Positions 47,194 through 54,039 of a DNA stretch of 64,000 nt are shown here, piece after piece (the stretch's first letter is position 1; each line of letters opens with the position of its first letter). The DNA is from Streptomyces qinglanensis. GTDB lineage: Bacteria; Actinomycetota; Actinomycetes; Streptomycetales; Streptomycetaceae. The notes under the pieces are model-generated. The model was not told the DNA's origin and searched no databases. It was given only the letters and a program-made list of their open reading frames with translations. Location: the NCBI RefSeq assembly GCF_900111245.1, contig NZ_FOGO01000005.1:124001-188000 (forward strand), written 5' to 3'. The translations under genes and the position numbers were made by a program.

Positions 47194-48156
47194 TCAGACG
47201 GGCGGCCAGGGGATCGCGGGCCACTCACCGCTCGGCAGCGGATGCCGTCCGGAGCTCAGCAGCGCCTCCACCCGCTTGCCCACGGCCTGCACCTCGGCCG
47301 GAGTGAGCAGCTCGGCCAGCCGCGCCGCCAGCGGAGCCTCTGCGGCGTCCGCAGGGCCGACCGGGGCGGCGCGGTCGGCGCAGAGCGCGGCGGCGAGGCT
47401 GCGCAGCGCCTCGACGGCCTCACCGGTCAGTTCCTCGCCCGCCCAGCCCCACAGCAGGGTGCGCAGCTTGTCGTCCACGTGGAAGGTGACACCGTGGTCG
47501 ATGGCGTACAGCGCGCCGTCCGGCCGGGGCAGCAGATGGCCGCCCTTGCGGTCGCCGTTGTTGAGCACGGCGTCGAGCACCGCCAGCCGACGCAGCCGCG
47601 GGTCGTCCGCGTGCACGAGCAGCGCGGTGCGGCCGCCGCCGACGTCCGCGAAACCGACCGCCTTCCAGCCCTCACCCGGCTCCTCGCCGTCGACCAGCGC
47701 GAGCAGCGGTGCCGGCTCCTCCTCCGGCCCGCTCTCCGGCTCACCGTCCGGCCCGCTCTCCGGCCCGCTGTCCGACGCGGCTTCGGCCGCCTCCCCGGAC
47801 GGTGCGTCCCCGTCGTCGTCATCGGCGGTGTCCGGCGGCTCGCCCACCCACGCCTGGCACATGCCCGGGCCGTAGGGGCCGTCCCGCAGCACGGTGGCGG
47901 GTATCAGATCCCAGCCGGTGGCGCGGGAGACCTCGTAGGCCGCGACCTCGCGCCGGGCGAGGTTGCCGTCGGGGAAGTCCCACAGCGGCCGCTCACCGGC
48001 GACGGGTTTGTAGACGCAGGGCAGGCTGCTGCCCTCGTGCTCGACGGTGCCGAACAGCACGGTGTTGGACGCGGCAGTGATCTGTCCCCGCACCGTGAGC
48101 GTGCCCTGCCGCAGCAGCTCGCGGGTGGCCTCGGCGGCCGGTGCCGTGCCGCTCAT
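47194..48156 (-). CDS. SCO1664-family protein (phosphatidylinositol-kinase/HipA-like fold)
   Basis: A 320-residue conserved actinobacterial protein. The N-terminal half contains LPCVYKPVAGERPLWDFPDGNLARREVAAYEVSRATG, which resembles the nucleotide/lysine region of PI3/4-kinase and HipA-like folds. Later, VLDAVLNNGDRKGGHLLPR and ALYAIDHGVTFH match the catalytic-loop NxDR and metal-binding DHG motifs. An acidic insert rich in Glu, Asp, Gly, Ser and Pro (about 115-165) splits the domain. Its kinase activity and target are unknown. ATG 48156 overlaps the DUF3090 stop (ATGA), so I prefer it to a longer start at 48189. Confidence 0.82.
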   Translation of the reverse strand: MSGTAPAAEATRELLRQGTLTVRGQITAASNTVLFGTVEHEGSSLPCVYKPVAGERPLWDFPDGNLARREVAAYEVSRATGWDLIPATVLRDGPYGPGMCQAWVGEPPDTADDDDGDAPSGEAAEAASDSGPESGPDGEPESGPEEEPAPLLALVDGEEPGEGWKAVGFADVGGGRTALLVHADDPRLRRLAVLDAVLNNGDRKGGHLLPRPDGALYAIDHGVTFHVDDKLRTLLWGWAGEELTGEAVEALRSLAAALCADRAAPVGPADAAEAPLAARLAELLTPAEVQAVGKRVEALLSSGRHPLPSGEWPAIPWPPV

Positions 48157-48743
48157 TCGCCCCGGCGGTATCCGTTCTGGCGCGGACATACGTGTCCCTC
48201 CGGGTCGAGCGGCAGGCTGCACAGCGGGCACGGCGGACGGCCCGCGTTGACGACCTCCATCGCCCGCTTGGCGAAGGCGCGGGCCATGTTCCCGCTGATC
48301 CGGACCCGGAGCATCGGGGGCCCGTTCTCGTCGTCCTGGAGCAGCCGCTCCTCCGCGTCGGCCAGGTCCTCGTCCTCGCCGGGCTCCAGTTCCACGATGG
48401 CCTGCGCCTCGACGACCATCCGCTCGCCGTCGCCGTCCCAGGCCAGGGCCATGGTGCCGACCCGGAACTCCTCCTCGACCGGGCTCTCCAGCGGCCCGGT
48501 GTCATCGACCTCGGAGGGGGCGACGGCGGGCACGGGCGCACTGCCGCCGGAGCGGCGCACCACCTCGTCCAGCAGCTCGTCGATCCGTTCGGCGAGCGCT
48601 TCTACCTGCGCCTTCTCCAGGGCCACGCTGGTGGTGCGGCCGCCCGCACTGGCTTGGAGGAAGAAGGTGCGGCGGCCAGGCAGACCGACGGTACCGGCGA
48701 CGAACCGGTCCGGCGGGTCGTACAGAAATACCTGACGGGACAC
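48153..48743 (-). CDS. DUF3090 family protein
   Basis: A 196-residue protein of unknown function, widespread in actinobacteria. The N-terminal RQVFLYDPPDRFVAGTVGLPGRRTFFLQA segment is family-typical. The middle is acidic, with conserved ISGNMARAFAKRAMEVVNAGRPPC. The C-terminus CPLCSLPLDPEGHVCP has a CxxC...HxC pattern that could bind zinc. The start is GTG 48743. It overlaps the downstream kinase-like gene by 4 bp, so the two products are probably made together. Confidence 0.88.
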   Translation of the reverse strand: MSRQVFLYDPPDRFVAGTVGLPGRRTFFLQASAGGRTTSVALEKAQVEALAERIDELLDEVVRRSGGSAPVPAVAPSEVDDTGPLESPVEEEFRVGTMALAWDGDGERMVVEAQAIVELEPGEDEDLADAEERLLQDDENGPPMLRVRISGNMARAFAKRAMEVVNAGRPPCPLCSLPLDPEGHVCPRQNGYRRGE

Positions 48744-48818
48744 GTTCTGCTCCGTTGGGTTCGACAGCTTGAGTGGCTTCGGACATCCGCACCCTACTGT
48801 GCGTTCCGATCATCGTGC

Positions 48819-49523
48819 TCATGCGCTTCCGCCAACGGTCGCGTCACCCTCCCCCGCACCTGAGGAGCCGCCCTGCTCGCCCGTTTTCTCCGGTGGCGCG
48901 AGGGAGGCCAGCTCCCCGGTGTCGCCGAGCCGCAGCACGAAGGGGCGCAGCGGAGTGTAGGTGAGGGCCGTGGCCGAGCAGGGGGAGACGGATATCCGCT
49001 GGAAGAGGTCGAGGTGCATGCCCAGCGCGTCCGCGACGATCGACTTGATGATGTCGCCGTGCGAGCACATCAGATAGACGGCGTCCGCGCCGTGCTCGGC
49101 TGCGATGCGGGCGTTCCAGTCGCGGACCGCGTCCACGGCGCGCGCCTGCATGGCCCGCAGCGACTCCCCGCCGGGGAAGGCGGCGGCGGACGGGTGGCCC
49201 TGGACGGTGGCCATGAGGGGCTCGTCGTTCAGCTCGGCGAGCTTGCGGCCCGACCAGTCGCCGTAGTCGCACTCGGTGATGCGGTCCTCGGTGTGCACGG
49301 GCAGTTCGGGGCGGGCCGCGGTCAGCGGCGCGAGGGTCTCCTGGCAGCGGCGCAGCGGGCTGCTGACCGCGGCGGCCAGCGGGAGGTCGCGGAGCCTGCC
49401 GGGCAGACCGGCGGCCTGCTGCTGGCCGTGTCCGTCCAGGGCGACTCCGGGGGTGCGGCCGGCCAGCAGTCCGTCGGTGTTCGCTGTGGACCTGCCATGG
49501 CGTACGAGGATCAGCGTCGGCAT
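48819..49523 (-). CDS. Histidine phosphatase family protein (MSMEG_4193-type)
   Basis: A 234-residue phosphoglycerate-mutase-like phosphatase. The N-terminal LILVRHGRSTANTDG contains the phospho-accepting His. VSSPLRRCQETL and ITECDYGDWSGRKL place further catalytic residues, and MCSHGDIIKSIVADAL supplies the second His. The substrate is unknown. The last 30 residues are disordered. It lies upstream of DUF3090 and the SCO1664-type gene, 75 bp apart, in a conserved cluster beside mshC. Confidence 0.9.
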   Translation of the reverse strand: MPTLILVRHGRSTANTDGLLAGRTPGVALDGHGQQQAAGLPGRLRDLPLAAAVSSPLRRCQETLAPLTAARPELPVHTEDRITECDYGDWSGRKLAELNDEPLMATVQGHPSAAAFPGGESLRAMQARAVDAVRDWNARIAAEHGADAVYLMCSHGDIIKSIVADALGMHLDLFQRISVSPCSATALTYTPLRPFVLRLGDTGELASLAPPEKTGEQGGSSGAGEGDATVGGSA

Positions 49524-49633
49524 GCCGCAACCCTAAGCGAGGCGCTGTCGGCGGCGCCGGGTGGTTCTCGTGGCGGCACCCTCTCTGGTTCTCGTGGCGG
49601 CTTCCGGTTGTGCGACGGCCCGGGCAGGGCAGA

Positions 49634-50629
49634 ATGCGAAAAGTGATCGTCGACTGCGCGCTCTACCGGCAGGGGCGCCGAGCCGAGCGCCCGGAGGACT
49701 TCTCGGCGGCGCTGCGGGAGGCCCGGTCCGCGGCCGAGACGTTTCTGTGGATCGGTCTGCACGAGCCGACCGAGGCCGAGTTCGACCGCGTCACCCGGGA
49801 CTTCGGACTGCATCCGCTGGCCGTCGAGGACTCGCTGCACGCGCATCAGCGGCCGAAGCTGGAGATCTACGCGGACTCGCTCTTCCTGGTGCTCAAGCCG
49901 GTGGACTACGACGAGGGCGACAGCACACTCAGCACCGGTGAGCTGATGGTGTTCGTGGGCGACTCGTTCGTGCTGACCGTCCGGCACGGCCGGACCAACC
50001 CGCTCGGATCGGTGCGCGCCCGGCTGGAGGGCGATCCGGAGGTGCTGCGGCACGGTCCCACGGCCGTGATGTACGCGGTCAGCGACACCGTGGTCGACCA
50101 CTACCTGGAGGTCGCGGCGGCACTGCACACCGACCTCGAGGAGTTGGAGTCCACGGTCTTCGCCCGGAACGCCCGGGCAGGCAGCCGGGACACGGCGAGC
50201 CGGATCTACGAGTTCAAGCGGCGGGCGCTGGAGTTCCGCCGGGCGACGACGCCGCTGACCGACCCGATCACCCGGCTGACGGGCGCCCGGGTCCCCTTCG
50301 TGCACAAGGACGCGCGGGTGTTCTTCCGGGACGTGGCCGACCATCTCTCGCGGGTGAACGAGCAGGTGGAGTCCATCGACCGGCTGCTGACGGACATCCT
50401 GTCCGCCTACCTGGCGCAGATGGGGGTGCGGCAGAACGACGACATGCGCAAGATCTCCGCCTGGGCGGCGATGTTCGCCGTGCCGACGGCCCTCGCGGGG
50501 GTGTACGGGATGAACTTCGCACATATGCCGGAGCTGCACCAGGTGTGGGGCTATCCGGTGACCCTGCTGCTGATGGTGACGATCTGCGTGGTGCTCTTCC
50601 GGATCTTCAAACGCCGCGACTGGTTCTAG
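49634..50629 (+). CDS. corA: CorA-family magnesium/cobalt transporter
   Basis: A 331-residue pentameric channel protein. A large cytoplasmic domain (residues 1-255) ends in a long helix, then two transmembrane helices follow with the YGMNF signature between them (AGVYGMNFAHMPEL) and a basic C-terminus FKRRDWF. It mediates Mg2+ (or Co2+/Ni2+) uptake. ATG 49634 begins MRKVIVDCALYRQG; an in-frame ATG eight codons earlier is possible but has weaker context. Confidence 0.93.
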   Translation: MRKVIVDCALYRQGRRAERPEDFSAALREARSAAETFLWIGLHEPTEAEFDRVTRDFGLHPLAVEDSLHAHQRPKLEIYADSLFLVLKPVDYDEGDSTLSTGELMVFVGDSFVLTVRHGRTNPLGSVRARLEGDPEVLRHGPTAVMYAVSDTVVDHYLEVAAALHTDLEELESTVFARNARAGSRDTASRIYEFKRRALEFRRATTPLTDPITRLTGARVPFVHKDARVFFRDVADHLSRVNEQVESIDRLLTDILSAYLAQMGVRQNDDMRKISAWAAMFAVPTALAGVYGMNFAHMPELHQVWGYPVTLLLMVTICVVLFRIFKRRDWF

Positions 50630-50726
50630 CGTCTCCGCACAGCAGCGGAGGCGCAGCCCTGGTTCCCGCTCCCCGGGGTGGCGTGTGCCGGCGGCGGTCG
50701 GCGCGGGGCTCAGGCGTACGCGGGGC

Positions 50727-51518
50727 TCAGACGTACTCGGCCGCCGCGCCCGACTGACCGGTGCCCAGTGCGTCGCGCCGCTCGGGCATCCGGAGGGCGA
50801 CCAGCCGGCGCCAGCCGCCCAGCCGCTCCCAGCCGTACCGGCCGTGGATCCCCAGCGCGACCAGCCCGTACCGGAGCCCGGACCAGCCCAGGATGCGGGC
50901 CATCCGGCTCATGACGGCCAGGCTGACGTCCCGGTAGACCTTGATCTCGGCGTGCGCGCTCTCGCGCAGCAGGGCGTGGATGGTGCGGGCGTGCCCGGCG
51001 CGGGCCAGGCGCAGCAGTTCCTCGTGGCAGTAGGCGAGGTGGTCGTCCTCGTCCCGGGAGATCATCCGCACCGCACGGCCGAGTTCCGGGTGGTCGCCGA
51101 CCGCCTTGGTGAGCAGGGCCATCTCCTCGGAGGCGCGCTGCTCGGTGACCCGGCTGTGGGCCAGGTAGGCGAGCACGTCGTGCTCGGTCAGCGGCTCGTC
51201 CCGGCGCAGCTTCTCGTGCGCCAGGCCGATCCCGAGGCCCTCCAGGATCATCGTGTAGTCGGTGTCGTCGGGGATCTCGGCCGCCTCCAGGCCGCGCTTG
51301 TTCAGCAGCGCGAGGAAGATGCGGCCGTGCTTGTCCTCGTCGGCCCCGTGCCGGACGATCTTGGGGGCGAGGTGGCGGGCGCTGTCGGGGACGAGCGCGG
51401 CGATGCGGCCGTTCTCCCAGCCGCCCTGCGCCTCGCCGCTGGCGGCGATCGAGCAGAAGAGCCGGAAGGACTCGTCGTTGTCGAGGATTTCCTGGAACAG
51501 ACTCCTGGCCGAGAGCAT
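50727..51518 (-). CDS. Ferritin-like (diiron) domain protein
   Basis: A 263-residue predominantly helical protein. The GADEDKHGRIFLALL and ISRDEDDHLAYCHEELL segments give the paired E/D-x-x-H signatures of a four-helix diiron centre, and SRVTEQRASEEMALL adds a third helix. The C-terminus has a GYGLVALGIHGRYGWERLG stretch and basic residues. The biochemical role is unknown; it could be an oxygenase, storage protein or iron sensor. ATG 51518 with GGAGGT upstream is favoured over an ATG 12 codons earlier. Confidence 0.78.
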   Translation of the reverse strand: MLSARSLFQEILDNDESFRLFCSIAASGEAQGGWENGRIAALVPDSARHLAPKIVRHGADEDKHGRIFLALLNKRGLEAAEIPDDTDYTMILEGLGIGLAHEKLRRDEPLTEHDVLAYLAHSRVTEQRASEEMALLTKAVGDHPELGRAVRMISRDEDDHLAYCHEELLRLARAGHARTIHALLRESAHAEIKVYRDVSLAVMSRMARILGWSGLRYGLVALGIHGRYGWERLGGWRRLVALRMPERRDALGTGQSGAAAEYV

Positions 51519-51844
51519 CGCCGCCACCTCCGTGCACGAGTTCCCATACAGCACGACATCCGCGAAGAACGAGTCAAATGCCGCTTACGCGAACAGGCAA
51601 CACGTGAGCGGTCCGGCTGCGCCGAACGCGGGAGCCCCGCGACCCGCCGGCGTAACCGCACCGGCCGGGCCGCGTTGTGCTCCATGACGGCCGTGGCGGG
51701 GTCGCCCCGAGCCCCCACCACGGCCGCAGAATTCTTCGGGCGCGTTACGCCTTCGGGCTGTACGGCGCCCTCGCACCCGGCAGCACGGCCGGGTGCCGCT
51801 CGGATCCGACGAAGCGGCCCGGGCGGGATTCCTGCGCGCTGCCG
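51519..51844. other. Intergenic region, no gene seen
   Basis: About 326 bp between the ferritin-like start and the stop of the oxidoreductase gene, both on the minus strand. The stretch near 51530-51600 is relatively AT-rich and probably holds the ferritin-like gene promoter. I see no credible ORF. A partial inverted repeat GGGCG...CGCCC near 51739-51775 may terminate the upstream oxidoreductase gene. Confidence 0.45.
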
Positions 51845-52897
51845 CTAGGCGGCGACCCCGGCCTGCTCCAGCGCGTCGACCCCGGCACGCAGCCCGGCCA
51901 GCCGCTCCTCCAGCGAGAACCCGGCGGGGGCCAGCGAGAGCGTCGTCACCCCGGCGTCCGCGTAGGCCCGCATCCGCTCGGCGATCCGCTCGACGGGGCC
52001 GATCAGGGTGGTGGAGTCGATCAGCTCGCGCGGGATCGCCGCCGCGGCCCCCTCCTTGTCCCCGGCCAGGTACTTCTCCTGGACCTCGGCGGCCTCCTTC
52101 TCGTAGCCCATGCGCTGGGCGAGCTTGTTGTAGAAGTTCTGCTTGCGGCTGCCCATGCCGCCCACGTAGAGCGCGGTGTAGGGGCGGAAGAGGTCGGCGA
52201 GCGCGTCGATGTCGTCGCCGACGGCCATCGGGACGGTCGGGCACACGTCGAAGCCCTCCATCGTCCGGCCCGCGGCCTCCCGGCCGGCCCGCAGATGCTG
52301 GAGCGTGGTCTCCTCGGCGTGCTCCGGGGAGAAGAAGACCAGCAGCACACCGTTGGCGATCTCGCCGGTCTGCTCCAGGTTCTTGGGGCCGATCGCCGCG
52401 ATGTAGAGCGGGATCTCCTCGCGCTCCGGGTGGACGGTCAGCTTGATCGGCTTGCCGGGTCCGCCGGGCAGCGGAAGCGTCCAGTGCTGTCCCTCGTAGG
52501 ACAGTCGCTCCCGGGACATGGCGCGGCGGATGATCTCGACGTACTCGCGGGTGCGGGCCAGCGGCTTGTCGAACTTCACCCCGTACCACCCCTCGGACAC
52601 CTGCGGGCCCGAGACGCCCAGGCCCAGCCGGAAACGGCCGCCGGAGAGCGAGTCGAGCGTGGCGGCCGTCATGGCGGTCATGGCAGGCGCCCGAGCCGGG
52701 ATCTGGAAGATCCCGGAGGCCACGTCGATCTGCTCGGTGTGGGCCGCCACCCAGGTGAGCACGGTAGCGGCGTCCGAGCCGTACGCCTCGGCCGCCCAGC
52801 ACACGTCGTAGCCGAGCCGGTCGGCCTCCTGTGCGACGGCGAGGTTGTCCGCATCCATCCCGGCACCCCAGTAGCCGAGGTTGATGCCCAGTCGCAT
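51845..52897 (-). CDS. LLM-class F420-dependent oxidoreductase
   Basis: A 350-residue luciferase-like flavin/deazaflavin enzyme of the actinobacterial F420 type. It begins MRLGINLGYWGAGMDADNLAVAQEADRLGYDVCWAAEAYGSD and has typical LGLGVSGPQVSEGWYG, EIPLYIAAIGPKNLEQTGEIANG and STTLIGPVERIAERMRAYADAGVTTL segments. The substrate is unknown. I chose ATG 52897; ATG 52903 (two codons earlier) is equally close. It is divergent from an aldo/keto reductase, with a palindrome between. Confidence 0.88.
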   Translation of the reverse strand: MRLGINLGYWGAGMDADNLAVAQEADRLGYDVCWAAEAYGSDAATVLTWVAAHTEQIDVASGIFQIPARAPAMTAMTAATLDSLSGGRFRLGLGVSGPQVSEGWYGVKFDKPLARTREYVEIIRRAMSRERLSYEGQHWTLPLPGGPGKPIKLTVHPEREEIPLYIAAIGPKNLEQTGEIANGVLLVFFSPEHAEETTLQHLRAGREAAGRTMEGFDVCPTVPMAVGDDIDALADLFRPYTALYVGGMGSRKQNFYNKLAQRMGYEKEAAEVQEKYLAGDKEGAAAAIPRELIDSTTLIGPVERIAERMRAYADAGVTTLSLAPAGFSLEERLAGLRAGVDALEQAGVAA

Positions 52898-52919
52898 CCC
52901 CATCCCGCACCCACTTCCC

Positions 52920-52933
52920 TTACTGATCAGTAA
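52920..52933. promoter_or_regulatory. Perfect palindrome TTACTGATCAGTAA between divergent oxidoreductases
   Basis: A 14-bp perfect palindrome, AT-rich against its surroundings, 23 bp from the LLM-oxidoreductase start and 50 bp from the aldo/keto reductase start. It resembles a TetR-family operator, but no TetR gene is in the window. Function inferred. Confidence 0.5.
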
Positions 52934-52983
52934 TGTCCCTGACCCCCGGACTCTAACGCCTGCCACAACTACGCTCAACGCCC

Positions 52984-54039
52984 ATGGAGCGAAGGCACCT
53001 CGGCCGCACTGGCCTGCGCGTATCCCGGATCGGACTGGGCACTCTGAGCTGGGCGCGCAGCGGCGGGACCGGCGGAGGCGAGCGCGCGGACCCCGGCACG
53101 GGACACGAGGCGCACCTGCGGCACGACCAGCACGTACGCAACGCCGCCGACCAGCTCAAGACGTTCTGGGAAGCGGGCGGCACGCTCGTGGACACCGCGG
53201 ATGTGTACGGGGACGGCGAGGCCGAACACCTGCTGGGGCGGCTGATGCAGGACCTGGTGCCGCGCCGCGACCTGGTGATCGCCACCAAGGCCGGGGGCGT
53301 GCCCGATCCGCACCGCCCCTTCGACTGCTCGCGCGGCCACCTCCTGTCCGCGCTGGACGCCTCCCTCGACCGGCTGGGCACCGACCACGTGGACCTGTGG
53401 CAGGTGCACGCCTGGGACCCGTACACGCCGCTGGAGGAGACGCTCCAGGCACTCGACACGGCCGTCGGCAGCGGCCGCGCCCGCTACGCCGGGGTGTGCG
53501 ACTTCTCCGGCTGGCAGCTCGCCAAGGCGGGCACCTGGCAGCGGGCCGCGCCCGGAGTGCGGCAGCCGCTGGCCGCCACCCAGATGGAGTACTCGCTGCT
53601 GCAGCGCGGCGTCGAGCGGGAGGTGCTGCCCGCCGCACGGGATCTCGGCATCGGGCTGCTGCCCTCCTCGCCCCTGGGGCGCGGCGTGCTGACCGGCAAG
53701 TACCGGGATCCCGGCCCGCCGCCGACCGGGTCGCGCGGCGCCTCCGAGCGGCTGGCCGCGTTCGTGGAGCCGTACCTGGACGGGGCCGCGGCCCGGATCA
53801 CCGACGCGGTGGCCACAGCGGCCGACGGGCTCGCGCTGCCGCCGCTCCAGGTGGCCCTGGCCTGGGTCCGCGACCGGCCCGGGGTGGTGGCGCCGATCGT
53901 CGGCGCACGGACGGCGGAGCAGTTGGCGCAGGCGCTGTCGGTGGAGGGCCTTAGTCTTCCAGACGAAATCCGCGCGGCCCTGGACGACGTCTCGGCCCCC
54001 GTGCACCGCTACCCCGACCATGACTGGAGCGAGCTGTGA
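52984..54039 (+). CDS. Aldo/keto reductase
   Basis: A 351-residue NADP-dependent TIM-barrel oxidoreductase. The catalytic tetrad is visible: Asp and Tyr in TLVDTADVYGDGEAE, Lys in LVIATKAGG and His in LWQVHAWDP. The ARSGGTGGGERADPGTGHEAHLRH loop near 25-50 is longer than usual. The NADPH-binding end is VVAPIVGARTAEQLAQAL. Its physiological substrate is unknown. The stop overlaps the start of the next gene (GTGA), so they are coupled. Confidence 0.9.
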   Translation: MERRHLGRTGLRVSRIGLGTLSWARSGGTGGGERADPGTGHEAHLRHDQHVRNAADQLKTFWEAGGTLVDTADVYGDGEAEHLLGRLMQDLVPRRDLVIATKAGGVPDPHRPFDCSRGHLLSALDASLDRLGTDHVDLWQVHAWDPYTPLEETLQALDTAVGSGRARYAGVCDFSGWQLAKAGTWQRAAPGVRQPLAATQMEYSLLQRGVEREVLPAARDLGIGLLPSSPLGRGVLTGKYRDPGPPPTGSRGASERLAAFVEPYLDGAAARITDAVATAADGLALPPLQVALAWVRDRPGVVAPIVGARTAEQLAQALSVEGLSLPDEIRAALDDVSAPVHRYPDHDWSEL

